Source: Beijerinckiaceae bacterium (GTDB lineage Bacteria > Pseudomonadota > Alphaproteobacteria > Rhizobiales > Beijerinckiaceae). From it: 64,000 nucleotides of DNA. The first letter of the stretch is position 1. Every line of letters starts with the position of its first letter. The position numbers and the translations under genes were made by a program. Below are positions 1 to 8,245 of the stretch, piece after piece. The stretch lies in contig CANGBX010000001.1 in assembly GCA_947452455.1 (NCBI GenBank), forward strand, positions 587,232 to 651,231. Direction: 5' to 3'. The notes under the pieces are model-generated. The model was not told the DNA's origin, searched no databases, and saw only the letters and a program-made list of their open reading frames with translations.

Positions 1-1
1 T

Positions 2-1924
2 GGGTTGCCTGCTGTGGGCTCGACAGCCTTTGCGGCCTCGCCCGACAGCCCGGTGATCTGGGAAGAGCATGGCAGCAATGTCGGCATCCATTGGGAAAAC
101 CGTCCCGAAGCCGAAATTGATGTGCATATGGCCAAAGCCAAGACGCGCGTCACGGTCGACATCGTCAACAATCGCGTTGTGCCAAACCCGATGGAGCCGC
201 GCTGCGCCGTGTCGAAATGGGAGAATGGCGAACTCACCATGTATGCGCCGACCCAAGGTGGCCGCCGCATTCAGCAGGGCATTGCCAAAATCGTCATGAA
301 TCTTCCCGCCGACAAGGTGCGGATTATTTCACCCGATGTCGGTGGTGGCTTTGGTATTCGCGGCAAACTTTATCCGGAACTCGGCGTCGTGGCTTGGGCC
401 GCCCGCAAGATTGATCGCCCTGTCAAATGGCGCGGTGATCGCTCGGAAACTTTCGTGTCCGATTATCATGGTCGCGACCAGATCAACCATGCCGAGCTTG
501 GCCTTGATGCCAATGGTCGCGTGGTGGCGCTGAAAGTGCGCACAATTGTGAATTGCGGCGCTTACTTTGCTGAAAACGGTCCGCGTCTGCCCATCAACGG
601 CGGTGGTCGTATCATTCCCGGTGTCTATGACATCGAGAATTTCTATTTCTCGGTGCGACCCGTTCTCTCCAACACGGTGCCGACAGACACGTATCGTGGC
701 GCTGGCCGTCCGGAAGCCAACTTCCTGATGGAACGCCTGATGGATGCTGCGGCTGATGCCACGGGTCTGGCGCGCGATGAAATTCGCCGCCGCAATGTCA
801 TCAAGCCGGAGCAATTCCCCTATCGTACGCAGATGGGCATGCTGATCGATTCCGGTGATTTCATCGGCAATATGGATATGGCGATGAAGGCGGCTGATTG
901 GGCGGGCTTCGATGCGCGCCGCGCAGAGAGCGCCAAGCGCGGCAAGCTGCGCGGCATCGGCCTGTCGAATTTCGTCGAACCGTCAGGTGGTCGCCCGACC
1001 GAAGAAATGCGCATTGCCGTTTCACCGGAAGGCAAGGCGACTGTTTATGCGGGCACCCATTCACATGGTCAGGGCCATGAAACAGTCTGGGCACAATTGC
1101 TCGAAAGCTTCTTGGGCATTCCGTTTGAAAATGTGACGCTCGTGCAAGGCGACACGAAGATCATGCCGAAGGAAGCTGCGGGTACATTCGGCTCTCGCTC
1201 GTCATGGATGGGTGGCGTTGGTCTGCAACGCTCGGCCAAGCGCATTGTCGAGAAGGGCACGAAGATCGCCGCCAATCTCATGCAGTCTGAGCCTGAGAAG
1301 GTAAGCTTTGATGCGGGTGTTTTCCGCGCTGGCACATCGTCTGTCACGCTCGCCGAAGTGGCGAAAGCGTCTTACGAGCCCAAGAACCTGCCGGACGGAA
1401 TGGAGCCGGGCTTGGATGAAAGCTATTTCCTCAAGCGCGATCCGGAAGAATTCAACTATCCCAACGGCACGCATGTGATCGAAGTGGAAGTGGATCCTGA
1501 TCTCGGCAAGATTGAAATGCTGAATTACATCGCGGTGGATGATTGCGGCAAAGTGCTCAATCCTTTCATCGTCCATGGACAGGTCTATGGCGGTGTCGCC
1601 CAAGGCATTGGTCAGGCCATGACAGAAATGACCGTTTACGATGACGAAGGTCAGCTCGTGACGGGGTCTTTCATGGATTACGGCATGCCGCGTGCCGAAC
1701 ATCTCTCCATGATCGATGCGCTCTTCAATGAAGTGCCGTGCAAGACCAATGATCTGGGCGTCAAGGGTGCTGGCGAAGCCGGTGCTTGCGGTGCGCCGGG
1801 CGCTTTCGTCTCGGCCGTCTGCGATGCGCTGAAAGGTTATGGCATCCGCCACATCGACATGCCGATGACGCCTGATCGCGTCTGGGCGACCATTCAAAAG
1901 GCCAAAGCTGGAAAAGCGGCCTGA
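2..1924 (+). CDS. Molybdopterin-binding large subunit, CO dehydrogenase form II / xanthine dehydrogenase family (5' truncated by window)
   Basis: This is the large catalytic subunit of a molybdenum hydroxylase. About 640 residues are visible and the reading frame is open at the left edge, so roughly the first 120-150 residues of a usual 770-800 are missing. Family signatures include the glycine-rich DVGGGFGIRGKLYPE stretch, the GTHSHGQGHETVWAQ stretch and a C-terminal GVKGAGEAGACGAPGAFVSA motif with the conserved Glu. The active-site loop (bases 689-709) reads TYRGAGR, not the AYRCSFR of true form I CO dehydrogenases, whose Cys binds copper. The substrate may therefore be an aldehyde or another organic compound rather than CO. 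The small Fe-S and FAD subunits follow directly, giving an L-S-M operon. The family call is firm; the substrate is unknown. Confidence 0.93.
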   Translation, partial: GLPAVGSTAFAASPDSPVIWEEHGSNVGIHWENRPEAEIDVHMAKAKTRVTVDIVNNRVVPNPMEPRCAVSKWENGELTMYAPTQGGRRIQQGIAKIVMNLPADKVRIISPDVGGGFGIRGKLYPELGVVAWAARKIDRPVKWRGDRSETFVSDYHGRDQINHAELGLDANGRVVALKVRTIVNCGAYFAENGPRLPINGGGRIIPGVYDIENFYFSVRPVLSNTVPTDTYRGAGRPEANFLMERLMDAAADATGLARDEIRRRNVIKPEQFPYRTQMGMLIDSGDFIGNMDMAMKAADWAGFDARRAESAKRGKLRGIGLSNFVEPSGGRPTEEMRIAVSPEGKATVYAGTHSHGQGHETVWAQLLESFLGIPFENVTLVQGDTKIMPKEAAGTFGSRSSWMGGVGLQRSAKRIVEKGTKIAANLMQSEPEKVSFDAGVFRAGTSSVTLAEVAKASYEPKNLPDGMEPGLDESYFLKRDPEEFNYPNGTHVIEVEVDPDLGKIEMLNYIAVDDCGKVLNPFIVHGQVYGGVAQGIGQAMTEMTVYDDEGQLVTGSFMDYGMPRAEHLSMIDALFNEVPCKTNDLGVKGAGEAGACGAPGAFVSAVCDALKGYGIRHIDMPMTPDRVWATIQKAKAGKAA

Positions 1925-1951
1925 TCCCGATATTTAAAAACGAGGTTTATC

Positions 1952-2434
1952 GTGCTCATCAATGTGAACATGACCATCAACGGGAAGGCCGTTTCGGGAC
2001 AAGTCGAAGCGCGCACTTTGCTGGTTGAATTTATCCGCGACCATCAGCGCCTCACCGGCACGCATGTCGGTTGCGACACCACGCAATGTGGTTGCTGCAC
2101 CGTGCATGTCGACGGCAAGGCAGTGAAGAGCTGCACCATGCTGGCTGTGCAGGCGACTGGCAAAAGCGTGATCACCATCGAAGGTCTCGCGCAGGCCGAC
2201 GGCACATTGCATCCGGTGCAGGAAGCTTTCCGTGAACATCACGGCCTGCAATGCGGTTTCTGCACGCCGGGCATGGTGATGATGGGTGTCGATATTTGCC
2301 GTCGTCATCCCAATGCGGATGAACACACTGTGCGCCAAGAGCTTGAAGGCAATATCTGCCGCTGCACGGGCTATCAGGGCATTGTCGAAGCAATCATGGA
2401 TGCAAGCGCGAAAATGGCGGGAGGGAAGGCCTGA
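1952..2434 (+). CDS. [2Fe-2S] small subunit of the molybdenum hydroxylase (CoxS-like)
   Basis: This electron-transfer subunit has 160 residues, normal for CoxS/XdhC-type proteins. The N-terminal plant-type ferredoxin domain shows [21 protein letters not shown], and the C-terminal all-helical domain shows [10 protein letters not shown] and CRCTGYQGI, so both [2Fe-2S] clusters can form. The start is a GTG giving [12 protein letters not shown]; an internal ATG 18 bases downstream would also keep the fold. It lies 27 bp after the large subunit, and its stop codon overlaps the start of the FAD subunit by one base (TGATG), implying coupled translation. It should pass electrons from the Mo centre to FAD. 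Confidence 0.95.
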   Translation: MLINVNMTINGKAVSGQVEARTLLVEFIRDHQRLTGTHVGCDTTQCGCCTVHVDGKAVKSCTMLAVQATGKSVITIEGLAQADGTLHPVQEAFREHHGLQCGFCTPGMVMMGVDICRRHPNADEHTVRQELEGNICRCTGYQGIVEAIMDASAKMAGGKA

Positions 2435-3225
2435 TGGAAAATTTTGGCTACCACACTCCGGCTTCTGTGGCTGATGCAGCAAAGCTGCTCGACGCGAATG
2501 AAGATGCCAAGCTGATGTCGGGCGGCATGACGCTTCTGCCGACCTTGAAGCAGCGTTTGGCCGCGCCCTCCGATCTCATCGATCTGGCGAAGATCCCTGA
2601 TATCAAGGGCGTCTGCCGCGATGGTGATGAACTCGTCATCGGTGCGATGACAACCCATGCCGAAGTGCATGAAAATGCGCTCGTGCGTGAATTGATCCCC
2701 GGTCTTGCGTCGCTCGCTGGCCAGATTGGTGATCCGGCTGTGCGCCATCGCGGCACGATTGGCGGCTCTTGCGCCAATGCCGATCCGGCGGCTGATTATC
2801 CCGCTGGCACGCTTGGCCATGGCGCGACCTTTGTGACCAACAAGCGCAAGATCGCAGCTGATGATTTCTTCCTCGGCCTGTTCGAGACAGCGCTTGAGCC
2901 GGGCGAAATCATTGTCGGCGTGCGCTTCCCGATCCCAGTCTGGTCGCATTACCAGAAGTTGCGTCATCCGGCATCCGGCTATGCGGTTGTCGGCGTGCTT
3001 GTTGCGCAGACAAAGTCTGGTGTGCGTGTGGCTGTGACGGGCGCTGGTCCCTCGGCCTTCCGTGCAACAGCGATGGAAGAGGCGCTGGCCAAAGATTTCT
3101 CCGTGAAAGCCATTGAAGGCATCACGGTGGATGCAGATGATCTCAACAATGACATTCACGCCAGCGCTGCTTATCGCGCCCATGTCGTGACCGTCTTGGC
3201 CAAGCGCGCAGTGGCTGCGCGCTAA
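2434..3225 (+). CDS. FAD-binding medium subunit of the molybdenum hydroxylase (CoxM-like)
   Basis: This 263-residue protein belongs to the FAD_binding_5/CO_deh_flav_C family. The N-terminal part has the flavin pyrophosphate loop SGGMTLLPTLKQRLA and the second motif TIGGSCANADPAADYP, the standard pair of glycine-rich FAD contacts. It completes the L-S-M heterotrimer, which normally forms a dimer of trimers in the cytoplasm. No molybdenum cofactor-insertion genes (CoxD/E/F) or XdhC chaperone are seen immediately downstream; the next gene is an exported VWA protein. Confidence in the family is high; the physiological electron acceptor is not evident. Confidence 0.94.
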   Translation: MENFGYHTPASVADAAKLLDANEDAKLMSGGMTLLPTLKQRLAAPSDLIDLAKIPDIKGVCRDGDELVIGAMTTHAEVHENALVRELIPGLASLAGQIGDPAVRHRGTIGGSCANADPAADYPAGTLGHGATFVTNKRKIAADDFFLGLFETALEPGEIIVGVRFPIPVWSHYQKLRHPASGYAVVGVLVAQTKSGVRVAVTGAGPSAFRATAMEEALAKDFSVKAIEGITVDADDLNNDIHASAAYRAHVVTVLAKRAVAAR

Positions 3226-3250
3226 AACACAATCGTCGCTTCGCTCGCTC

Positions 3251-3335
3251 CGTCATTGCAAGGAGCGAAGCGACGAAGCATCCCAAGGGTCTCGCGTGAG
3301 GCTTTCTGGTTTGCTTCGCTTCGCTCGCAATGACG
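3251..3335. repeat. Dispersed palindromic repeat, copy A
   Basis: This imperfect inverted repeat of about 85 bp begins CGTCATTGC and ends GCAATGACG, with inner arms rich in GAAGC/GCTTC. A second copy lies at 22878-22960 in the opposite orientation. When that copy is reverse-complemented, most positions match. Both copies sit between genes. The right end of this copy lies only a few bases before the Shine-Dalgarno of the downstream VWA gene. Elements of this kind (CGTCATTGCGAG...) are common REP-like repeats in Bradyrhizobium-type genomes. Confidence 0.8.
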
Positions 3336-3347
3336 GCGGGAGGCGTT

Positions 3348-4031
3348 ATGCAGCGTTGGTTTGTTGCGCTCCTCATTTTCCTCTCCGCTCTCCTTGCGCG
3401 GCCTGTCGAGACACGTGCCGAAGAGGTCGATCTCGCCCTTGTGCTGGCGGTCGATGCCTCGGGCAGCGTCAATCAACAACGCTTTGAAATGCAAAAGCGC
3501 GGCTATGTGGAAGCCTTCCGCAATCCGCGCGTCTGGCGCGCCATTCAATCTGGCATGCGCGGGGCCATTGCCGTGCAAATGTTCCAATGGACAGGCCCGT
3601 TCTTGCAGCGCGAGGCTGTGGGCTGGACGATCATCCGTGATCAAGCCAGTGCGGAAGCCTTTGCGCGCGCCATCGAACAGGGCGAGCGCCAGCTCTTTGG
3701 TGGCGGCACCTCGATCAGCGGCGCGATTGATCATGGCGTGCGCGTGCTCGAAGAAATGCCTCATCAGGCCGCGCGTAAAGTGATTGATGTGTCGGGTGAT
3801 GGTGAGAATTCGAGCGGACGGCCCGCGCGTGTGGCTCGTGATGCGGCCGTGGCGCAGGGGATCATCATCAACGGCCTGCCGATTCTCGCTTTCGAGCCCT
3901 TTCTTGACCAGCATTATGAGCAGGAGGTCATCGGTGGCGAGGGCTCCTTCATGATTGTGGCCAAGAATTTCGAGACATTTGGGGATGCAGTGTTGCGTAA
4001 ACTCATTGCAGAGATTGCGGATTTGCGCTGA
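3348..4031 (+). CDS. Secreted VWA-domain protein, DUF1194 family
   Basis: This 227-residue protein has an N-terminal signal peptide (MQRWFVALLIFLSALLARP, cleavage probably after TRAEE) and then a von Willebrand A fold. The MIDAS motif DASGSV is intact, and DVSGDGENSSGRP supplies the later metal-ligand region. This matches the DUF1194 family, periplasmic proteins of unknown function in alphaproteobacteria. I chose the ATG at 3348 because GGGAGG lies 4-5 bases upstream and the signal peptide begins there; an ATG at 3330 would start inside the palindromic repeat. Despite its position after a Cox-like operon it is not CoxE, which is a cytoplasmic and larger VWA protein. Confidence 0.88.
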   Translation: MQRWFVALLIFLSALLARPVETRAEEVDLALVLAVDASGSVNQQRFEMQKRGYVEAFRNPRVWRAIQSGMRGAIAVQMFQWTGPFLQREAVGWTIIRDQASAEAFARAIEQGERQLFGGGTSISGAIDHGVRVLEEMPHQAARKVIDVSGDGENSSGRPARVARDAAVAQGIIINGLPILAFEPFLDQHYEQEVIGGEGSFMIVAKNFETFGDAVLRKLIAEIADLR

Positions 4032-4112
4032 CTGGCCTTAAACTAACCAAATCGCGATTGAGCGCCCGCCAGAGGTGCCATCAAGAACAAGAAGAAAAGG
4101 GAGAGGCCCGAA

Positions 4113-6191
4113 ATGGCGAGTGATGAGTTCCGGTCGGCCGAACATACATTGCGTGCGCGCTCCATTGCCTTTGTCGGTGCCTCCGAGCGCGGGCGTTGGC
4201 CAGGCCAAATTCTGGGCGCGATGCGCGACCAAGGCTATACCGGCAAAATCTTTCTCATCAATCCGCGTCAGGCCGAAGTGTTCGGGCAAAAAGCCTATCC
4301 GTCTTTGCGCGATCTGCCTGAGCCTGTCGAACATGCCATTGTCATTGTGCCAGCTCCCGCTGTGCCGGAGGTGGTGGCAGATGCCGCGGCAGTTGGTCTG
4401 CGCTCATTGACCATTTATGCGGGTGGCGTGGGCGATGGGGCTGATGAAGCCTCGCAAGCCCGCGGGCGTGATGTGCGCGAAGTTCTCGCGCGCTCGAACC
4501 TGCGTCTGGCAGGCCCCAATTGCATGGGCGCTTTTTCTTATCGCGAAAAGCTCTTTGCCTATCCCAATCCTGAGCTTGCCAAATTGGAGCCGGGCTCGAC
4601 GGGCTGCGTGTTCCAATCGGGTGGCACGTTGCAATTTTTCATGAAGACGGGTGCCACGCGCGGGCTTCGTTATTCCTACGGCATTTCGTCAGGCAACGAG
4701 CTTGATCTCGATCTGGCTGATTACATCAACTTTCTCGTTGATGATGAACATACCAAGCAGATCGTCTGCTTTGTCGAAGGCATTCGTCGCCCGAAAGCTT
4801 TCATGAAGGCGGCTGCGCGCGCGCTCGAAGCAGGCAAGCCGATCCTCACACTCAAAACCGGCCAGACGCAGAATTCGCGTGAGGCTGCGCAATCACACAC
4901 AGGCGCCATTGCAGGCGATTATACTGCCTATCTCGCCATGTGTGAGCGCCACGGCATCATCCGCTGCGAAAATCTCGATGATATGGTCGAAGCGACACTC
5001 GCGTTCCAATCGCCACGTCGACCAAAAGGTCCGCGCATCGGCTTTGTCACCACATCGGGTGGCACGGTTGATATGCTCTATGATTATGTCGAGAGCGAAG
5101 GCGCGACGCTGGCGCAATTCTCGCCTGAGACCGATCAGGCTTTGCGTCCCTATATGCAGGATGAAATCAAGCCGCGGAATCCGCTCGATGTTGGTATTCC
5201 GTCCAACTTGAAAGCGGCAGCTGATCTCTGCGCCATTGTTGCGGCGGACAAGAATGTCGACATTCTCGCTTGGGCCGCGCAATTGCCGGGCAAGCGCACG
5301 AAAGTCTGGGAAGAGAGCCATTTGTTGCGCGCCATGTATGAGGCGACCGACAAGCCTGTGATCGGCTTTGCGCGCATGTCCTATCTCATGACGCAAGAAG
5401 CGCAGGGCATGCAGGAGGAAGCGGGTTTCCCCTTCTTGCAGGAATTGCAGCCGTCACTGCGCGCGATCAATGCTTTGTGGTTCCATGCGCAGCGCACGGG
5501 CAAAACGCCGCTGCTTCCGGGGCCTGCACCGAAATCTGATCTGAGCCCTGAAAATCTGAACGAGAAACTGGCGGCCTTTGGCATTCACGCGCCCAAAGTC
5601 GCGCTCGCCAAAACACCGAAGGATGCAGCCCAGCTTGCAGCCCAGATCGGTTTCCCGGTTGTCTTGAAAATCCGCTCGCCCGATATTTTGCACAAGACGG
5701 AAGCAGGCGGTGTGGCACTTGATCTGCGCGATGGCGCGGCGGTCGAGGCGGCGGCCCAAAAAATTCTCGACAGCGCCAAAGCCTATAAGACCGATGCGCG
5801 GATTGAGGGCGTTGAAGTGCATGAAATGGTCAGCGGTGGTGTCGAGGCCATTGTTGGTGCGCGTGAAGATGCGCTTTATGGCCCGATGCTGCTGGTCGGA
5901 TCCGGCGGCGTGCTGGTCGAGCTTCTGGAAGATGTGTCGCTCGGCATGTTGCCGCTTGATGCTGCGGAGATTGCGCAGCGCATTTCTGGTTTGAAGCTCG
6001 CCAAATTGCTCGACGGTTATCGCGGTCGTCCCGCAGCCGATGCGGCAGCGCTTGCCACAGCGGCAGAAGGCCTCGGTCGTTTCTTCCTCGCCCATCGCGA
6101 GAAGATTGCCGACATCGAGATCAATCCGCTGGTTGCCCGCGAGGCAGGCAAAGGTGTTGTTGCCCTCGACATTCGCGTGCTCTGGAGCTAG
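4113..6191 (+). CDS. ADP-forming acetyl/acyl-CoA synthetase family protein (fused alpha-beta)
   Basis: This 692-residue protein has an N-terminal CoA-binding Rossmann domain (IAFVGASERGRWPGQIL, residues about 15-110). Next comes a succinyl-CoA ligase-like domain with the QSHTGAIAGD motif that carries the phosphorylatable His. A C-terminal ATP-grasp_5 domain follows (VVLKIRSPDILHKTEAGGV near residue 520, and EINPLVA at the end). Enzymes of this layout convert acyl-CoA, ADP and Pi to the acid, CoA and ATP or the reverse, with acetate, pimeloyl or aromatic acids as known substrates. A good Shine-Dalgarno (GGGAGAGG) precedes the ATG. The neighbours do not identify the acid. An MFS gene follows 34 bp downstream and may be co-transcribed. 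Confidence 0.9.
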   Translation: MASDEFRSAEHTLRARSIAFVGASERGRWPGQILGAMRDQGYTGKIFLINPRQAEVFGQKAYPSLRDLPEPVEHAIVIVPAPAVPEVVADAAAVGLRSLTIYAGGVGDGADEASQARGRDVREVLARSNLRLAGPNCMGAFSYREKLFAYPNPELAKLEPGSTGCVFQSGGTLQFFMKTGATRGLRYSYGISSGNELDLDLADYINFLVDDEHTKQIVCFVEGIRRPKAFMKAAARALEAGKPILTLKTGQTQNSREAAQSHTGAIAGDYTAYLAMCERHGIIRCENLDDMVEATLAFQSPRRPKGPRIGFVTTSGGTVDMLYDYVESEGATLAQFSPETDQALRPYMQDEIKPRNPLDVGIPSNLKAAADLCAIVAADKNVDILAWAAQLPGKRTKVWEESHLLRAMYEATDKPVIGFARMSYLMTQEAQGMQEEAGFPFLQELQPSLRAINALWFHAQRTGKTPLLPGPAPKSDLSPENLNEKLAAFGIHAPKVALAKTPKDAAQLAAQIGFPVVLKIRSPDILHKTEAGGVALDLRDGAAVEAAAQKILDSAKAYKTDARIEGVEVHEMVSGGVEAIVGAREDALYGPMLLVGSGGVLVELLEDVSLGMLPLDAAEIAQRISGLKLAKLLDGYRGRPAADAAALATAAEGLGRFFLAHREKIADIEINPLVAREAGKGVVALDIRVLWS

Positions 6192-6225
6192 AGCCCGAGA
6201 TCAAGACAGGACAAGGGCGAAGAAA

Positions 6226-7455
6226 ATGGCAGAGAGTGATCCGAAAGGTGGGCGCGCGGTTTTCCGCCACCATGATTTCTGCGCCTTTGTCATTTGCCGC
6301 TTTCTCTGGACGCTCGGCCTGCAAGTGCAGAATGTCGCCATTGCTTGGCTCGTCTATCTCGTCACCAATGATACTTTGGCGCTGGGCCTGATCGGTCTGT
6401 GCGCTTTCATTCCGACGGTTCCTTTGTCGCTTGTCACGGGCCCCGCAGCAGATCGCTATGATCGGCGCAGGATCATCGTCATCTCTTGCATCGTCATGGT
6501 TGTCTGCGGCTTGACCATGCTGAGCCTCGTGCTCGGCGGCGCGCTTGCGCCGGGACGCATGTTGCCCATCTATCTCACAGTGGTGGTGCTGGGCTCGGCT
6601 CGCGCTTTCGCCAATCCGGCTGGTCAAGCCTTGATGACCAATCTCGTGCCGGATGAGGAATATCAAAGCGCGGTCGCTTGGAACAATACGACCAATCAAA
6701 TCGCGAGCGTCGCTGGTCCTGCATTGGGTGGCTTGCTTGTCGCTTTCGATACGGCTGTGCCTTTTGCTTTTGCTTCGGGTTGTTTCGTGCTCGCTGTGAT
6801 CGGCGCTTGGGTCATTCGGGCACGCCCGCCGCGGGCCGAAAAAATCCGTGCCACATGGTCGGTGATTGTCGCGGGTTATAAATTCATCTGGACGCAGCCG
6901 GTCATTCTGGGCGCGATTACGCTTGATCTCGTCGCAGTCTTGCTCGGCGGCGCGACGGCATTGTTGCCGGTCTATGCCAAGGATATTTTCGAGACAGATG
7001 CCTGGGGGCTGGGCCTGTTGCGCTCCATGTCATCGGTGGGTTCGATCTGCGCAGCGCTGGTCCTTGCGCATTATCCTTTGCGCACGCATGCCGGTCGCAC
7101 CATGTTCATCTGCGTGATGATTTATGGGGCTTGCACCATAGGTTTCGGCCTCTCAACCCATATTATACCTGCCGCACTCTTCCTGCTGACGCTAGGGGCG
7201 GCAGATATGGTGAGCGTCGTCATCCGCCAATCGCTTATCCAGAGCGAGACGCCCAATGAAATGCGCGGACGCGTCATTGCCGTGCATACAATTCTGACTG
7301 GCACATCCAACCAGCTCGGCGAATTTGAGTCGGGCGCGCTTGCCATGTTCATCGGCGCCGTGCCCACCGTCATTTTCGGTGGTGTGAGCGCGATTGTGGC
7401 CGCGCTCGTCTGGATGCGGCTCTTCCCGGATCTGCGCAATCGCGAGAAAATCTAA
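6226..7455 (+). CDS. MFS transporter, MFS_3 (EntS-like) exporter family
   Basis: This 409-residue integral membrane protein has about 10-12 hydrophobic segments. The loop between helices 2 and 3 has the MFS signature GPAADRYDRRRI, and a related motif NEMRGRVIAVH lies near residue 345, typical of the MFS_3 group of multidrug or siderophore exporters. The ATG at 6226 (MAESDPKGGRAVFRHHDF) is chosen because a long upstream extension would overlap the preceding synthetase gene. The last four bases overlap the convergent CBS-BON gene. The substrate cannot be inferred. Confidence 0.88.
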   Translation: MAESDPKGGRAVFRHHDFCAFVICRFLWTLGLQVQNVAIAWLVYLVTNDTLALGLIGLCAFIPTVPLSLVTGPAADRYDRRRIIVISCIVMVVCGLTMLSLVLGGALAPGRMLPIYLTVVVLGSARAFANPAGQALMTNLVPDEEYQSAVAWNNTTNQIASVAGPALGGLLVAFDTAVPFAFASGCFVLAVIGAWVIRARPPRAEKIRATWSVIVAGYKFIWTQPVILGAITLDLVAVLLGGATALLPVYAKDIFETDAWGLGLLRSMSSVGSICAALVLAHYPLRTHAGRTMFICVMIYGACTIGFGLSTHIIPAALFLLTLGAADMVSVVIRQSLIQSETPNEMRGRVIAVHTILTGTSNQLGEFESGALAMFIGAVPTVIFGGVSAIVAALVWMRLFPDLRNREKI

Positions 7456-8156
7456 GCGGTCGAGCCCATATAAGTGCCGCTCGTCGGCTCAACCCAGATC
7501 ATGTCGTCGCTGACATGTGTGACGCCCGGCTGGTTTTCAGCGCAGACACGGATCGCATCGCGTTCGCGCTCATCAAAAATTGTGCCCACCAGAGTGACAT
7601 GCCCGTCGGCCACTTTGACATGGATGGAGCCTGCGGGAGCCCAGCCCTCTTGTTCAATCGTGTCGTAAATCTTCTTCTGGATCTCATCGTCGCTGATGGC
7701 AGTTTCCCGCGCGGCGCTCATTTTGAGAAAAGCGCGCAGCAGGTCTGAGCGCGTCACAATGCCAGACACACCGCCATCGCGCACCACGGGCACACGTTTG
7801 ATGCGCCGCTTCTCCATGATTTGCACGACCTCTTCGAGCGGTGTTGCTTCTTGCACAGTCACAATGTCGGTGGTCATCACATCCGCCACACGGCGTGAGT
7901 GGGATTGGACATAATCACTCGCACTGCGGCCTGGGCCGACGAGAAAGTCGAGCCATTTGGAGCGGTGTTTTTCCGTGCCCAGTTCAGAGCGATGCAAGAG
8001 ATCGCCTTCGCTGATGAGGCCGACGAGCTGGCCGATCTCATTGACCACGGGCAGGCCGCTCACGCGTTTTTCGAGCATCATCTCAATCGCCTGACGCAGG
8101 CTAGCGCCGGGTGAAATGGTGAGAATGGGCGATGTCATAACCTGACGGGCTTCCAT
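7452..8156 (-). CDS. CBS-domain pair plus BON-domain protein
   Basis: This 234-residue soluble protein has two CBS motifs (residues about 5-60, with VMTSPILTISPGASLRQA, and about 92-145, with VMTTDIVTVQEATPLEEV) followed by a BON domain (about 155-222, IHVKVADGHVTLVGTI). CBS pairs usually bind adenosyl nucleotides, and BON domains mediate membrane or envelope contacts. Proteins of this architecture are commonly part of the low-oxygen response in Bradyrhizobium and its relatives. That fits the perfect FNR-type box about 60 bp upstream of the start codon. The biochemical function is unknown. Confidence 0.88.
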   Translation of the reverse strand: MEARQVMTSPILTISPGASLRQAIEMMLEKRVSGLPVVNEIGQLVGLISEGDLLHRSELGTEKHRSKWLDFLVGPGRSASDYVQSHSRRVADVMTTDIVTVQEATPLEEVVQIMEKRRIKRVPVVRDGGVSGIVTRSDLLRAFLKMSAARETAISDDEIQKKIYDTIEQEGWAPAGSIHVKVADGHVTLVGTIFDERERDAIRVCAENQPGVTHVSDDMIWVEPTSGTYMGSTA

Positions 8157-8215
8157 ATGCGCCTCCCTGATTTGCCGCTTCAGGGGGAGCTTGCGCCTTT
8201 GGGGCGCGGGCCGCC

Positions 8216-8229
8216 TTGATAAATATCAA
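8216..8229. promoter_or_regulatory. FNR/FnrL/FixK-type binding site
   Basis: The sequence TTGATAAATATCAA matches the consensus TTGAT-N4-ATCAA at all ten defined positions. It lies 60 bp upstream of the minus-strand CBS-BON start codon and 16 bp beyond the 3' end of opgH, so the CBS-BON gene is the only plausible target. The distance is compatible with activation from about -41. A ten-base match by chance in an intergenic gap of 90 bp is unlikely. Confidence 0.78.
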
Positions 8230-8245
8230 AAGCGGCTACCTGATT

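Noticed and set aside
329..1897. Several 150-230-codon minus-strand frames opposite the molybdopterin subunit
   Set aside because: These are shadows of a well-conserved gene; no start signals or recognisable domains.
3251..3335. Repeat copies as CRISPR repeats or an insertion sequence
   Set aside because: There are only two distant copies, no regular spacers, no transposase and internal palindromic structure, so a REP-type element fits better.
3348..4031. VWA protein as CoxE of the neighbouring Cox-like operon
   Set aside because: It has a signal peptide and DUF1194 character; CoxE is cytoplasmic and normally accompanied by the CoxD ATPase, which is absent.
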